Positions 9,329-19,102 of a stretch of 64,000 nucleotides of DNA are shown one piece after another (position 1 is the stretch's first letter; each line of letters opens with the position of its first letter). The position numbers were made by a program, and so were the translations under genes. Origin of the DNA: Kaistia geumhonensis. Its GTDB lineage: Bacteria > Pseudomonadota > Alphaproteobacteria > Rhizobiales > Kaistiaceae. The notes under the pieces are model-generated. The model worked only from the letters and a program-made list of their open reading frames with translations, did not search any database and was not told where the DNA came from. Where the stretch lies: contig NZ_JAUSWJ010000001.1 of assembly GCF_030815145.1 (NCBI RefSeq), positions 2,356,001 through 2,420,000 on the forward strand, read 5' to 3'.

Positions 9329-10480
9329 TCAGCCGAGCGGCGCCACCTTACCCGAGGCGACGGAGAAAATCTCGGCCCCGCCGGGCAGTTCGCCGAACAG
9401 CGCCGGGTCGGCGCCCGTCATGAACACCTGGCTGCCCAGTGCGTCGAGCGCGGCATAGAGCGCCGCCCGTCGGCGCCGGTCGAGATGGGCGGCGACCTCG
9501 TCGAGCAGAACCAGCGGCGCGAGGCCGCTCACCGAGGCGACCAGCCGGGCATGGGCCAGCACGATGCCGACCAGCAGCGCCTTCTGCTCGCCCGTCGAGG
9601 CGCGGTCGGCTGCGACATCCTTCGGCCCGTGGCGGACCTTGACGTCGCTGGTATGCGGTCCGGCGAGCGCCCGCCCCGCCGCGGCGTCGCGCGGCCGCCC
9701 GTCGCGCAGAAGCTGCTTCATCCTTTCCGCAGCCGCAGCCTCGTCAGCTGCGGCGATGGCCTCGATCTCGCCCTCGATGGCGAGGTCGGCCCAGGGGAAG
9801 GCGGCGGCATCGTCGCGGCCGCCGGCCGCGAGATCGGCGAGCGGCCCTGCCATGCGCATGCGCGCCGCGGCGACGGCGGCACCGAGGCTCGCCGCCTCGG
9901 CCTCGATGCCTTCCAGCCAGGCGCGGTCGGGGCGCGGATCCTCGAGCAGGCGGTTGCGCGACCGGAGCGCCCGCTCATAGGCGGAGACGCGGGCTCCGTG
10001 GCGGGCATCGAGCGCGAGCACGAGCCGGTCGAGAAAGCGGCGCCGGTCGCCGGCCGCACCGGTGAAGAGCGCGTCGAGCGCCGGCGTCAGCCAGACGACG
10101 CGCAAATGATCGGCAAAGGCGGCCGGCGAGGAGACGGCGACGCCGTCGATGCGGTTCCGGCGCGGCGAAAGACCGCCGTCGGGGAGTCGCTCGATGCCCG
10201 TCCCGAGCCGAACCTCGTCCTCGGCGCCCTGGACGGCGACCGAGACCGCGAAGCCGCCGGCCCCGCCCGCCCGCTGCATCTCGGCAAGGTCGGCGCGGCG
10301 CAAGCCGCGGCCGGCCGTGAACAGCGAGACTGCCTCGATGAGATTGGTCTTGCCGGCCCCGTTCTCGCCGGTCAGGGCGACGAGGCGGCCGGACAAGGCG
10401 AGATCAAGCGCGGGATAGGAGCGGAAATCGGAGAGGATGACCCGCGCGACGCGCGGCGCCCTGCCGTCGCGAGCGTTCAC
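9329..10480 (-). CDS. recF: DNA replication/repair protein RecF
   Basis: An SMC-like ABC ATPase of 383 aa that loads RecA at gaps. Visible are LSDFRSYPALDLALSG (the family's N-terminal FRNY-like segment), GENGAGKTNLIEAVS (Walker A), a STGEQKALLVGIVLAHA-type signature and LVLLDEVAAHLD (Walker B and D-loop). The start is GTG at 10480, overlapping the dnaN stop by 4 nt, so the two are coupled. The position next to dnaN is the classic bacterial one. Confidence 0.96.
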   Translation of the reverse strand: MNARDGRAPRVARVILSDFRSYPALDLALSGRLVALTGENGAGKTNLIEAVSLFTAGRGLRRADLAEMQRAGGAGGFAVSVAVQGAEDEVRLGTGIERLPDGGLSPRRNRIDGVAVSSPAAFADHLRVVWLTPALDALFTGAAGDRRRFLDRLVLALDARHGARVSAYERALRSRNRLLEDPRPDRAWLEGIEAEAASLGAAVAAARMRMAGPLADLAAGGRDDAAAFPWADLAIEGEIEAIAAADEAAAAERMKQLLRDGRPRDAAAGRALAGPHTSDVKVRHGPKDVAADRASTGEQKALLVGIVLAHARLVASVSGLAPLVLLDEVAAHLDRRRRAALYAALDALGSQVFMTGADPALFGELPGGAEIFSVASGKVAPLG

Positions 10481-11604
10481 ACGCGCATCGGCATCAGGAC
10501 ATAGAGCGCCTCGTCGTCGCCCTCGTCCTGGATCAGGGTCGGCGAGCCGGGATCGGCGAAGCGGAACAGCGCCGTCGCGGTCTTGAGCTGGCCGGCGATG
10601 TCGAGCAGGTAGCGGGAATTGAAGCCGATATCGAGCGGAGCCTGCTGGTAGTCGACATCGATCTCCTCGGTCGCCGATCCGGAATCCGGATTGTTGACCG
10701 TGAGCGACAGGCGGCCGTCCTCGCCGAGCGAGAGCTTCACGGCGCGGCCACGCTCGCTGGCGATGGTCGAGACGCGGTCGACGGCGTTGGAGAAGGTGGC
10801 CCGGTCGACCTTCAGCGCCTTGTCGTTGTTCTGCGGAATCACGCGCGCATAGTCGGGGAAGGTTCCGTCGATGAGCTTCGACGTCAGCACGACCGAGCCG
10901 AAGGTCACGCGGATCTTGGTGTCCGAGATCTCGATATCGGCCGTCGAGGCCGCGTCGGCGCCGTCGAGCAGCTTCTGGATCTCGCCGACCGTCTTGCGGG
11001 GAATGATGATGCCCGGCATGCCGTCGGCGCCGGCCGGCACCGCGGTCTGCGCGCGGGCGAGGCGGTGGCCGTCGGTCGCGACTGCGCGCAGCAGCGTGCG
11101 GCCCTCGATCGTCGGCGTGTGCAGATAGATGCCGTTCAGATAGTAGCGCGTCTCCTCGGTGGAGATCGCGAACTGCGTCCGGTCGATCAGGCTCTTGAAG
11201 ACAGGGGCCGCGATCTGGAAGCGGACGGGGAACTCGCCCGTCGTCAGATCGGGAAAGTCGCTTTCCGGGAGCATCTGCAGCGCAAAGCTCGACCGGCCCG
11301 AGCGCACCAGCAGCGTCTGCCCGTCCGGCGCCGTCTCAAGCTGCACCTCGGACCCGTCGGGCAGCTTGCGCACGATGTCGTAGAGCATGTGGGCGGGGAC
11401 CGTCGTGCCGCCGGCGCGGCCGATCTCGGCCGGCACCGTCTCCAGCACCTCGAGATCGAGGTCGGTCGCCTTCAGCGTCAGTGTATCGCCGCTCGCCCGC
11501 AGCAGGACATTGGAGAGGATCGGGATCGTGTTCCGCCGCTCGACGACGCGATGAACGTGGTTGAGGGACTTGAGGAGATTGGAACGCTCGAGGATCGCTC
11601 TCAT
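10477..11604 (-). CDS. dnaN: DNA polymerase III beta subunit (sliding clamp)
   Basis: The 375-aa processivity clamp, with the three repeated clamp domains: N-terminal MRAILERSNLLKSLNHVHRVVERR, the middle segment containing YYLNGIYLH, and the C-terminal DEALYVLMPMRV. Length matches the family. It sits downstream of dnaA with a 174-bp gap containing a hairpin, and is coupled to recF. Confidence 0.97.
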   Translation of the reverse strand: MRAILERSNLLKSLNHVHRVVERRNTIPILSNVLLRASGDTLTLKATDLDLEVLETVPAEIGRAGGTTVPAHMLYDIVRKLPDGSEVQLETAPDGQTLLVRSGRSSFALQMLPESDFPDLTTGEFPVRFQIAAPVFKSLIDRTQFAISTEETRYYLNGIYLHTPTIEGRTLLRAVATDGHRLARAQTAVPAGADGMPGIIIPRKTVGEIQKLLDGADAASTADIEISDTKIRVTFGSVVLTSKLIDGTFPDYARVIPQNNDKALKVDRATFSNAVDRVSTIASERGRAVKLSLGEDGRLSLTVNNPDSGSATEEIDVDYQQAPLDIGFNSRYLLDIAGQLKTATALFRFADPGSPTLIQDEGDDEALYVLMPMRV

Positions 11605-11723
11605 GGGAACGCAGGAGTCCTGGCAGATGGGCCGCGCAGATCGATTGCGCGGCGCGTGATCGAGGCGGCTCGCGGCCTCCTCTCCGGACGAAGGAAGGTG
11701 GCGGGTTCCGGCCCCAAACGCAA

Positions 11724-11749
11724 GAGCGCCGTCGCGGAGGACGGCGCTC
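11724..11749 (-). terminator. Hairpin between dnaA and dnaN
   Basis: A perfect 10-bp stem (GAGCGCCGTC / GACGGCGCTC) with a 6-nt loop lies 30 nt after the dnaA stop. On the minus strand it is followed by TTGCGTTTGG, a weak T-rich tail. It may terminate or attenuate dnaA transcription so that dnaN-recF is partly independent; that is inference. Confidence 0.55.
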
Positions 11750-11778
11750 GGAGGCGGCGGGGCGAAGAGCCGTCCCCG

Positions 11779-13353
11779 TTATTCGTCGATCATGCGCTTC
11801 AGCAGCTCGACCTCGTCGGCGAGGCCGCGGTCGTCGCGCATCAGTTCCTCGACCTTCCGGACCGCATGAAGAACGGTCGTGTGATCGCGTCCGCCGAAGC
11901 GGCGGCCGATCTCGGGCAGCGAGCGCGGCGTCAGCGTCTTCGACAGATACATGGCGATCTGGCGCGGACGGACGATGGTGCGGGTGCGGCGGCTCGACAG
12001 AAGATCGGCCTTCGACACGTTGAAATGGACGGCGACGACCTTCTGGATGTCCTCGATCTTGACGCGGCGCGGCTCGCGCACGCCGACGAGATCGCGCAGC
12101 GTGATCTCGGCCGAAGCCATGGTCACCGGCTGGTTGGTGAACTGCCACTGCGCAACGAGACGGTTCAGCGCCCCCTCGAGGTCGCGGCCGTTCGAGACCA
12201 CCGACTGGGCGACATATTCGATCACCGTGTCGGGGATCGCGACGCCGGCATGCTGCGCCTGCGCGGCGCGATAGCGGCTGCGGAGAATCTGCCGGCGCAG
12301 CTCGAGGTCCGGCGGCTCGATCTCGAAGGCGACGCCGCCGCGAAGACGCGAGCGCACGCGCTCGTCCAGCGTCTCGAGATCGGCGGCCGGACGATCGGCG
12401 GCCACCACCACCTGCCGCGCGCCGTCGATCAGCGCGTTCAGCATGTGGCAGAATTCCTGCTGCACCGATTTCCCCTGCAGGAACTGCAGATCGTCGATCA
12501 GCAGCAGGTCGATCTCGCGCAGGCTCTCCTTGAAGGCGATCGCCGACTGGTTCTTCAGCGACGCCACGAAGCGGAACATGAAATGCTCGGCCGTCAGATA
12601 GACGACCTTGCGCGCGGGATCGGCGGCACGGGCGGCCTGCGCGATCGCGTGCAGGAGATGCGTCTTGCCGCGGCCGACGCCGGCATTGAGATAGAGCGGG
12701 TTATAGGCGGTCGGACGGCCGCTCGGCGTCTCGGCGACGGCGCGCGCGGCGGCATAGGCGACACGGTTGGCCGCGCCCTCGCAGAAGGTCTCGAAGGTCA
12801 GGCGCGGATCGACCGGCGAGCCCGGGCCCTCGGCATCGGCGCGCGGCGCGGGCACGGCAGCGGCGGCGACGCTCGCGGCTGCGGCGGCGGCCGGAATCAG
12901 CGTCGGCGCCGGCTGCACGGGCTCCGGCGCGGCGACCGCGGCCGGCTCGGCGCGCTGCGGCTGGCGCTGGCGGGCGGCGCCGCGCACGATGATCTCGATG
13001 CGGCGCACGGACGCGCACTCGACCTGCCACAGGGTCAGCAGCTTGTCGAAGTAATGCGCCTGGATCCAGGACTTCAGGAAGCGGGTCGGTACCGAAAGCT
13101 CGACCGAAAGGCTGTCGGCGCCTTCGAACTCGACGCGGGCAAACCAGCTCTGGAACACGTCCTCGCCGAGTTCCGTGCGCAGGCGCCGCTTGACGCGGTC
13201 CCAGAGGGCGGCATCGGCCTCGGCGCCGGCGACGGGCTCCGCGATCGCGGAAGGGGACACGACGGCCCCGCTCATGACGACGCTGTCGGCATTGGCGAGC
13301 GCCTTGAGAGCCGCCGTCCCGGAGCCGAAGTCTCCCGTCCTGTCATCGCGCAT
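11779..13353 (-). CDS. dnaA: Chromosomal replication initiator DnaA
   Basis: The AAA+ initiator, 524 aa from the chosen start. Domain I ([20 protein letters not shown]) is followed by an Ala/Pro-rich linker. Domain III has [12 protein letters not shown] (Walker A, about residue 220) and [10 protein letters not shown] (Walker B, about residue 280), and domain IV has the signature [21 protein letters not shown] 13353 (MRDDRTGD) was preferred because AGAGGGG precedes it and the residues upstream of it do not look coding; a later ATG near 13275 is also possible. The rhodanese gene lies immediately upstream on the same strand. Confidence 0.97.
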   Translation of the reverse strand: MRDDRTGDFGSGTAALKALANADSVVMSGAVVSPSAIAEPVAGAEADAALWDRVKRRLRTELGEDVFQSWFARVEFEGADSLSVELSVPTRFLKSWIQAHYFDKLLTLWQVECASVRRIEIIVRGAARQRQPQRAEPAAVAAPEPVQPAPTLIPAAAAAASVAAAAVPAPRADAEGPGSPVDPRLTFETFCEGAANRVAYAAARAVAETPSGRPTAYNPLYLNAGVGRGKTHLLHAIAQAARAADPARKVVYLTAEHFMFRFVASLKNQSAIAFKESLREIDLLLIDDLQFLQGKSVQQEFCHMLNALIDGARQVVVAADRPAADLETLDERVRSRLRGGVAFEIEPPDLELRRQILRSRYRAAQAQHAGVAIPDTVIEYVAQSVVSNGRDLEGALNRLVAQWQFTNQPVTMASAEITLRDLVGVREPRRVKIEDIQKVVAVHFNVSKADLLSSRRTRTIVRPRQIAMYLSKTLTPRSLPEIGRRFGGRDHTTVLHAVRKVEELMRDDRGLADEVELLKRMIDE

Positions 13354-13427
13354 CACAGCCCCTCTTCTCTTTCTCGTCTCGTCGTCACCGGCGGGCTTGT
13401 GGCCCACCGTCGGCATCGTCTCGAAAA

Positions 13428-13874
13428 TCAGCTCTGCACCCAGGGAAGACCGGCGGCCTTCCAGCCGTCGACCTCGCCGCGGTGGCGGGCGCCGTCCAGC
13501 GGTCCCTCGAAACCGCCAGCGACGTTGAAGCAGCGGTCATAGCCGGCCTCGGCCATGGCCTTGGCGGCGGCGAGGCTGCGAACCCCCGACCGGCACAGGA
13601 AATAGAGCGCGGTCTCGCGGCCGACCGAGCGACGCTCGAGCTCGGCCGAGAGGACCTCCGCGAAATCGGTGTTCACCGCCATCGCGGGATAGCTCTGCCA
13701 CTCGACCAGCAGCACATCCTTGCCGATGGCCGAGAGGTTCGGGATGCCCACATAGGCCCACTCGGCCTTGGTGCGCACATCGATCAGCATGGCCTGCGGC
13801 TCGCCGGCCAGACCCTCCCAGGCCTCGGCAGCCGAGACGTCTCCGGCGAAAGTCGCGGATTGCGACAAGGACAT
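13428..13874 (-). CDS. Rhodanese-like domain protein
   Basis: A single-domain rhodanese of 148 aa. It keeps [17 protein letters not shown] (the D-R substrate-side motif) and the catalytic loop CRSGVRS with its cysteine intact, so it is probably an active sulfurtransferase. The start at 13874 has GGAGGTG upstream. It is 74 bp before dnaA on the same strand and may share the promoter region discussed for 13875-14463. The sulfur donor and acceptor are unknown. Confidence 0.88.
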   Translation of the reverse strand: MSLSQSATFAGDVSAAEAWEGLAGEPQAMLIDVRTKAEWAYVGIPNLSAIGKDVLLVEWQSYPAMAVNTDFAEVLSAELERRSVGRETALYFLCRSGVRSLAAAKAMAEAGYDRCFNVAGGFEGPLDGARHRGEVDGWKAAGLPWVQS

Positions 13875-14463
13875 GACACCTCCATGAACCGCCATGCTGG
13901 GCAATGGCAGCCCGCTTCATTATCGACGTGATCGGCTGGTACGGACCTTCCCTATAGGAAGGCATTCAATAAACAGACTTGCTACAGATCAAACAGACAC
14001 GACTACTCTACTCTCGAACTGCCCTGACTCTTGCAATGCTGTGGAAGCAACAAAACACCTGAGGGAAACCCATCGCTCGACCGGAGGCCCGCTGCGATGT
14101 CTTGGCCCGCCCTCTCCATAAGGGCAAAATACACAGGCACCCCCTCCCCCGCAACGGTCCGATGACCCTCTTCACGAGGGTGCCGCCCTCCGTCCGCGGG
14201 CCGAACCCGATGCTCGCTTCAGTAAGCCATTGCGAGTCAACGGATTCGAATGCGCGCATCGGCGCGGATGGCGGCGAAGCGTAGCGGGCGAAAAAATTCG
14301 ACCCCTTCCCCCTTGACTCGCAGGGAATCTGGCAGCCACCAAAGACCAATCGCCAATCCATTGAAATCAAACGTATTTTCATGCGAAGCGGGCGACCGCC
14401 GGACAGCCCCGCGGAGGCCGATCACGGCATTTCCGAGGCCGGACAGGCACTTACCCGCATAAC
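13875..14463. other. Non-coding, relatively AT-rich region upstream of rhodanese-dnaA, with a GANTC cluster
   Basis: This 0.59-kb stretch between the rpsT terminator and the rhodanese-dnaA genes holds no convincing gene; small open frames here have non-coding composition. It contains five GANTC (CcrM methylation) sites at 14026, 14234, 14243, 14315 and 14325, four of them within 96 bp. TTGACTCGCA occurs in inverted orientation at 14231-14240 (minus) and 14313-14322 (plus). A short dyad CCTTCC-N5-GGAAGG lies near 13946. It probably holds the dnaA promoter and may hold regulatory sites. No consensus DnaA-box cluster was found, so I do not call it an origin. Confidence 0.6.
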
Positions 14464-14490
14464 AAAAAAGCCCGGCCTGAGCCGGGCTTT
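14464..14490 (-). terminator. Intrinsic terminator of rpsT
   Basis: On the minus strand AAAGCCCGGC pairs perfectly with GCCGGGCTTT around a 4-nt loop and is followed by six T residues, a textbook factor-independent terminator 22 nt after the rpsT stop. It separates rpsT from the dnaA-side region. Confidence 0.92.
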
Positions 14491-14512
14491 CATCATCCCC
14501 AGAAAGTCTGGT

Positions 14513-14779
14513 TCAGGCCGAGAGAGCCTTCACGCGGGCCGCGAGGCGCGACACCTTCCGCGATGCCGTGTTCTTGTGCAGCACGCCCTTCTGGGCGGCG
14601 CGCATCAGCTCCGGCTGCGCCTGCTTGAGCGCGGCGACCGCGGCCTCGGCATTGCCGGACGCGATCGCCTCCTCCACCTTGCGCACTTCGGTGCGCATGC
14701 GGCTGCGGCGGTTGCGGTTCACGGCGGCGCGGCGGGCGATCTTGCGCGCGGCCTTCTTGGCGGAGGGCGTATTGGCCAT
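14513..14779 (-). CDS. rpsT: 30S ribosomal protein S20
   Basis: An 88-aa, strongly basic helical protein starting [17 protein letters not shown] and ending [11 protein letters not shown], the standard S20 pattern and length. It binds the 5' domain of 16S rRNA. AGGAAGG precedes the ATG at 14779. It lies upstream of dnaA on the same strand, as in other Hyphomicrobiales, and has its own terminator. Confidence 0.97.
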   Translation of the reverse strand: MANTPSAKKAARKIARRAAVNRNRRSRMRTEVRKVEEAIASGNAEAAVAALKQAQPELMRAAQKGVLHKNTASRKVSRLAARVKALSA

Positions 14780-14934
14780 GGAAGGGCCTTCCTGATCTCG
14801 TCGTCTGTTCGTCGGCAGTCCGGGCCGACGGCTGAGCGCCATGCAAGCACGGAAGGGCGAGCTCGGGCCCGCCTCGGTTCGGGGGCGGTTTATAGTCGGC
14901 CCCGGCCGCCCCGTCAATCAGAGTCGCGGCGATC

Positions 14935-15708
14935 TCAGCGGTTGCGGAAGGCGGGCGGCCGCTTCTCGGCGAAGGCGGCCATGCCCTCGCGCGCGTCCTC
15001 GGTCGCGAACAGCGAGTGGAACAGCCGCCGCTCGGTGCGGATTCCCTCGGCAAGCGGCGTCTCGAAGGCGCGGTTCACCGCCTCCTTCGCCATCAGGACC
15101 GCCGGCCGCGACAGGCCGGCGATGCGGGTCGCGACCTCGAGCGCCGTTACCATCAGCGCCTCGGCCGGCACGACCCGCGACACGAGGCCGATGCGTTCGG
15201 CCTCCGCCGCGTCGATCAGCCGTCCCGTCAGCACCATGTCCATGGTCTTCGCCTTGCCGACCGAGCGCGCCAGGCGCTGCGTGCCGCCGGCACCCGGAAT
15301 GAGGCCGAGCGTGATCTCCGGCTGGCCGAAGCGGGCCGTCTCGGCGGCGACGACGATGTCGCACATCAGCGCCAGCTCGCAGCCGCCGCCGAGCGCGAAG
15401 CCCGCGACGGCCGCCACCGTCGGCTTGGCGAGGCGCGACAGCCGCTCCCAGGCGGCGACGAAATCGTCCTGGTAGACGCCGACATAGGTGAGCGGCTGCA
15501 TCTCGCGGATATCGGCGCCGGCCGCGAAGGCCTTGTCCGAACCCGTCACGACCACCGCGCCGATCGCCGCGTCCGCCTCGAAGCCGTCGAGGGCGTGGTT
15601 CAGCTCGGCGACGAGCTGGCGCGAGAGCGCGTTCAGCGCCTTCGGCCGGTTGAGGCGGACGATGCCGACCGCGCCCTGGCGCTCGGCGATGACGGTCTCG
15701 TAATCCAT
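14935..15708 (-). CDS. Enoyl-CoA hydratase
   Basis: A crotonase-superfamily enzyme (257 aa) that hydrates trans-2-enoyl-CoA in beta-oxidation. It has the CoA-binding [11 protein letters not shown] segment, the oxyanion-hole region [17 protein letters not shown] and the catalytic-Glu region [17 protein letters not shown], so it is likely active. The ATG at 15708 ([10 protein letters not shown]) fits the family start. It lies between mutM and rpsT on the same strand. Confidence 0.93.
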   Translation of the reverse strand: MDYETVIAERQGAVGIVRLNRPKALNALSRQLVAELNHALDGFEADAAIGAVVVTGSDKAFAAGADIREMQPLTYVGVYQDDFVAAWERLSRLAKPTVAAVAGFALGGGCELALMCDIVVAAETARFGQPEITLGLIPGAGGTQRLARSVGKAKTMDMVLTGRLIDAAEAERIGLVSRVVPAEALMVTALEVATRIAGLSRPAVLMAKEAVNRAFETPLAEGIRTERRLFHSLFATEDAREGMAAFAEKRPPAFRNR

Positions 15709-15737
15709 GCGGGGCCTCGTGCGGCGGGTTGTCGGGA

Positions 15738-16601
15738 TCAGAGCTGGCAGGCGGAGCACCAGAAGGTGGACCGGCCCGCCTGGACGCTGCGCTCGATGAT
15801 GCCGCGGCAGCGCGGCGAAGGACAGGGCTCGCCCTCGCGGTCATAGACGCGGAAGGCATGCTGGAAATAGCCGAGTTCGCCATTCGTCTGGCGATGGTCG
15901 CGCAGCGAGGAACCTCCGGCGGCGATCGCCTCGCCGAGCACCGTCCGGATCGCGCCCGCGAGACGCCCGGCCTCGTCCTTCGTCACCGAGCCGGCCTGTC
16001 GCATCGGCGAGAGGCCGGCGCGATGCAGCGCCTCGGCGACATAGATATTGCCGAGCCCGGCGACGAGACGCTGGTCGAGCAGGGCCGCCTTCAGTGGCGT
16101 GCGGCGGCCGGCGAGACGCTCGGCGAGCGCGTCGCCGTCGAAGGCATTGCCGACCGGCTCGATGCCGAGCCCGGCCAGATGCGGCGAGGCGGCATCGCCC
16201 GGGCCGGCGGCGAGGTCCATGAAGCCGAACCGGCGCGGGTCGTTGTAGACGACGGCCTGACCGCCCGAGAGATGGAACACGACATGGTCGTGGACGGCTC
16301 GCCCGTCGCGCGGGTGATGGAAGAGGCCGGGCGCCGCGGTGCCCGACGCGCTCTCGATGCGGAAGGAGCCCGACATGCCGAGATGCATGATGACGCGCGC
16401 GCCGTCGTCGAGATCGGCGAGGAGATATTTCGCCCGCCGCCCGAGCCCCTCGATCCTGCGCCCCCGGAGCCGGTCGGCGAAGCGCTCGGGAAAGGGAAAG
16501 CGGAGGTCGGGCCGGCGAAGTTCGATCGCCTCGATCCGCGCGCCTTCCATCACCGGGCGGAGGCCGAGGCGGACGGTTTCGACTTCGGGCAGTTCGGGCA
16601 T
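15738..16601 (-). CDS. mutM: Formamidopyrimidine-DNA glycosylase
   Basis: A bifunctional glycosylase/AP lyase (287 aa) that removes 8-oxoguanine and Fapy lesions. The mature N-terminus [13 protein letters not shown] supplies the catalytic Pro and Glu right after the initiator Met at 16601, which fixes the start. [10 protein letters not shown] carries the conserved Lys. The C-terminal zinc finger is complete ([14 protein letters not shown], then FWCSACQ). It is divergent from ubiE with a 133-bp gap, a frequent alphaproteobacterial arrangement. Confidence 0.97.
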   Translation of the reverse strand: MPELPEVETVRLGLRPVMEGARIEAIELRRPDLRFPFPERFADRLRGRRIEGLGRRAKYLLADLDDGARVIMHLGMSGSFRIESASGTAAPGLFHHPRDGRAVHDHVVFHLSGGQAVVYNDPRRFGFMDLAAGPGDAASPHLAGLGIEPVGNAFDGDALAERLAGRRTPLKAALLDQRLVAGLGNIYVAEALHRAGLSPMRQAGSVTKDEAGRLAGAIRTVLGEAIAAGGSSLRDHRQTNGELGYFQHAFRVYDREGEPCPSPRCRGIIERSVQAGRSTFWCSACQL

Positions 16602-16734
16602 GGTGTCGCTCCGGTCATCCTCGCGCCCGCCTGACATGGCGCGGGCGGAACGCTTCGGCTATCAAGGGCGTCGAAGGCTCGAAAGCCCCGCCTCTTATTT
16701 CGAAAGCCAAGCGTCATATAAGGAGCCGCGTGCC

Positions 16735-17499
16735 ATGGCGACCGAAACCGTTGCAGACCGCGCCTCGTTCGGCTTCCGCGATGTCGCCGTCGAGACGAAG
16801 CAGGGCATGGTGGACGAGGTCTTCCACAAGGTCGCCTCGCGCTACGACCTGATGAACGACCTGATGTCGGCCGGCCTGCATCGCCTGTGGAAGGACGCCG
16901 CCGTCACGTGGCTGGCGCCGCCGCGCGGCCGCCCCTTCGAGGCGCTCGATGTCGCGGGCGGCACCGGCGACATTGCCTTCCGCATCGTCGAGCGGTCGGG
17001 CGGCAGCGCGCATGTCACGGTCTGCGACATCAACGCCTCCATGCTCGATGTCGGACGCGAGCGCGCGGCGAAGCGAGGCTTTTCCGGGAAGGTCGATTTC
17101 GTCGAGGGCAATGCCGAGGAGCTGCCCTTCGAGAGCGGCCGCTTCGACGCCTATACGATCGCCTTCGGCATCCGCAACGTGCCGCGCATCGAGAAGGCGC
17201 TGGCCGAGGCCTATCGCGTGCTGAAGCCCGGCGGCCGCTTCCTCTGCCTCGAATTCTCGGCGGTCGACGTGCCGCTGCTCGACCGGATCTACGACGTCTA
17301 TTCCTTCAATCTCATCCCGCCGATGGGCAAGCTCGTGGCCGACGACGCGGAGAGCTACCGCTATCTCGTCGAATCGATCCGCCGCTTCCCCCATCAGGAG
17401 CGCTTCGCCGAGATGATCCGCCGCGCCGGCTTCTCGCAGGTCGCCTACCGCAATTATACCGGCGGCATCGCGGCCATCCATTCCGGCTGGAAGATCTAG
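16735..17499 (+). CDS. ubiE: Demethylmenaquinone/2-methoxy-6-polyprenyl-benzoquinol methyltransferase
   Basis: A class I SAM methyltransferase (254 aa) performing the C-methylation step of ubiquinone synthesis. The SAM motif [14 protein letters not shown] is near residue 68, and the C-terminal UbiE signature [15 protein letters not shown] is intact. AAGGAG lies 9 nt before the ATG at 16735. ubiB follows after 6 nt, so the two ubiquinone genes form an operon. Confidence 0.96.
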   Translation: MATETVADRASFGFRDVAVETKQGMVDEVFHKVASRYDLMNDLMSAGLHRLWKDAAVTWLAPPRGRPFEALDVAGGTGDIAFRIVERSGGSAHVTVCDINASMLDVGRERAAKRGFSGKVDFVEGNAEELPFESGRFDAYTIAFGIRNVPRIEKALAEAYRVLKPGGRFLCLEFSAVDVPLLDRIYDVYSFNLIPPMGKLVADDAESYRYLVESIRRFPHQERFAEMIRRAGFSQVAYRNYTGGIAAIHSGWKI

Positions 17500-17505
17500 C
17501 CCGGC

Positions 17506-19080
17506 ATGGCCACCGGTCCCGTCCAGCTCTTCCGCCTCGCGCGCGCCGGCTTCGTCCTCGCCCGCGAAGGCGCCTTCTCGATCGTCGCGGTGGAGGATCT
17601 TCCGCCTTCGGCCGCGTTCGGCGTGCGCGTGGCGCGGCTGCTGGAGCGGCGGCGCGTGCGCGTCGAGGATCGCGGCGCCCGCATCACCGCGGCCCTCAAC
17701 CGGCTCGGACCGTCCTATGTGAAGCTCGGCCAGTTCCTCGCCACCCGCGCCGATGTCGTCGGCCAGGACGTCGCGGAGGCGCTCGGCAAGCTGCGCGACG
17801 AGATCGAGCCTTTCGGCGAACAGGCGGCGCGGGAGACCATCGCGCACAATCTCGGCCGCCCGGCGGGCGCCATCTTCGCCAGCTTCTCGCCGCCGGTCGC
17901 CGCCGCCTCGATCGCGCAGGTGCACAAGGCCGAGCTGATCGATGCCGACGGCACGCGCCAGACCGTCGCGGTCAAGGTGCTGCGGCCGGGCGTGCGCGGC
18001 CGCTTCAGGAGCGATCTCGCCACCTTCTATGCCGGCGCCGGACTGGTCGAGTCCTTCGATCCGTCGATGCGGCGGCTGAAGCCGCTGGCGGTCGTCGACA
18101 TCCTCGCCCGATCGGTGTCGATGGAGATGGATTTGCGCCTCGAGGCGGCGGCGCTGTCCGAGATGGCCGAGCGCACCGGCGGCGATCCCGGATTCCGCGT
18201 GCCGAAGGTCTATTGGGCGCAGACGGCCCGCGACGTGCTGACGCTCGAATGGATCGACGGCGTCAAGCTGTCCGACCGCGAGGGAATCATCGCCGCCGGA
18301 CACGATCCGCGCGAGGTCGCGCGGCGGCTGATGCAGGCCTTCCTGCGCCACGCCATGCGCGACGGCTTCTTCCACGCCGACATGCATCAGGGCAATCTCT
18401 TCGTCGATGCGCGCGGCGACGTGGTGGCGGTCGATTTCGGCATCATGGGACGGCTCGGCCTCGCCGAGCGCCGCTTCCTCGCCGAGATCCTCTACGGCTT
18501 CATCCGCCGCGACTATCTGCGCATCGCCGAGGTGCATATCGAGGCCGGCTATGTGCCGCCGCGCCATGCCGCCGAGGATTTCGCGCAGGCGCTGCGCGCG
18601 ATCGGCGAGCCGATCCACGGCCAGCCGGCCCGCGACATCTCGATGGCGAAGCTGTTGACGCTTCTCTTCGAGGTCACCGAGCTCTTCGACATGCAGACGC
18701 GGCCTGAACTGCTGATGCTGCAGAAGACCATGGTGGTGGTCGAGGGCGTGTCGCGGGCGCTCGATCCCGATTTCGACATGTGGAGCGCCTCGGAACCGGT
18801 TGTGCGCGACTGGATCGAGCATAATCTCGGCGCGGCGGGCCGGATCGGCCAGGCGGCGTCGGAGTTCGGCGCGTTCGGCCGCGCGGCGAGCCGGCTGCCG
18901 GCGCTGATCGAGCACGGGGCGCGGGTGACGGCGCAGCTGGACGCGGCGACGCGGAACGGCATCGCGCTGTCCGAGGAGACGGTGGAGGCGATCGGCAGGG
19001 CCGAGGGACGCGGCAATCGCTGGCTCGCCATCGGGGTGTGGGTCGTGGCGGCGCTGCTGTTCTATCTGGCGCTGCGCTGA
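17506..19080 (+). CDS. ubiB: Ubiquinone biosynthesis kinase-like protein UbiB
   Basis: An ADCK/ABC1 atypical kinase of 524 aa needed for ubiquinone synthesis. Family features are visible in order: the KxGQ motif (VKLGQFLATRADVV, about residue 70), the Ala-rich loop PVAAASIAQVHKA replacing the usual P-loop, VAVKVLRPG (Lys), FFHADMHQGNLFV (catalytic loop) and VDFGIMGRL (DFG). A C-terminal membrane helix (WLAIGVWVVAALLFYLALR) anchors it. It lies between ubiE and coaBC. Confidence 0.95.
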   Translation: MATGPVQLFRLARAGFVLAREGAFSIVAVEDLPPSAAFGVRVARLLERRRVRVEDRGARITAALNRLGPSYVKLGQFLATRADVVGQDVAEALGKLRDEIEPFGEQAARETIAHNLGRPAGAIFASFSPPVAAASIAQVHKAELIDADGTRQTVAVKVLRPGVRGRFRSDLATFYAGAGLVESFDPSMRRLKPLAVVDILARSVSMEMDLRLEAAALSEMAERTGGDPGFRVPKVYWAQTARDVLTLEWIDGVKLSDREGIIAAGHDPREVARRLMQAFLRHAMRDGFFHADMHQGNLFVDARGDVVAVDFGIMGRLGLAERRFLAEILYGFIRRDYLRIAEVHIEAGYVPPRHAAEDFAQALRAIGEPIHGQPARDISMAKLLTLLFEVTELFDMQTRPELLMLQKTMVVVEGVSRALDPDFDMWSASEPVVRDWIEHNLGAAGRIGQAASEFGAFGRAASRLPALIEHGARVTAQLDAATRNGIALSEETVEAIGRAEGRGNRWLAIGVWVVAALLFYLALR

Positions 19081-19102
19081 CGAGCGAAGGGGGAAAGGCG
19101 CC

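Noticed and set aside
11065-13542. An 825-codon plus-strand open frame opposite dnaN and dnaA
   Set aside because: A GC-driven shadow; DnaA and DnaN motifs on the minus strand are unambiguous.
14008-14382. A 124-codon minus-strand open frame in the rpsT-dnaA gap
   Set aside because: Its codon use and residue make-up differ from all real genes here, there is no ribosome-binding site, and it covers the GANTC cluster. Treated as non-coding.
13875-14463. Replication origin
   Set aside because: The region is AT-richer and next to dnaA, but I found no cluster of TTATCCACA-type DnaA boxes, and in many Hyphomicrobiales the origin lies elsewhere near hemE. GC-skew over the whole replicon would decide.
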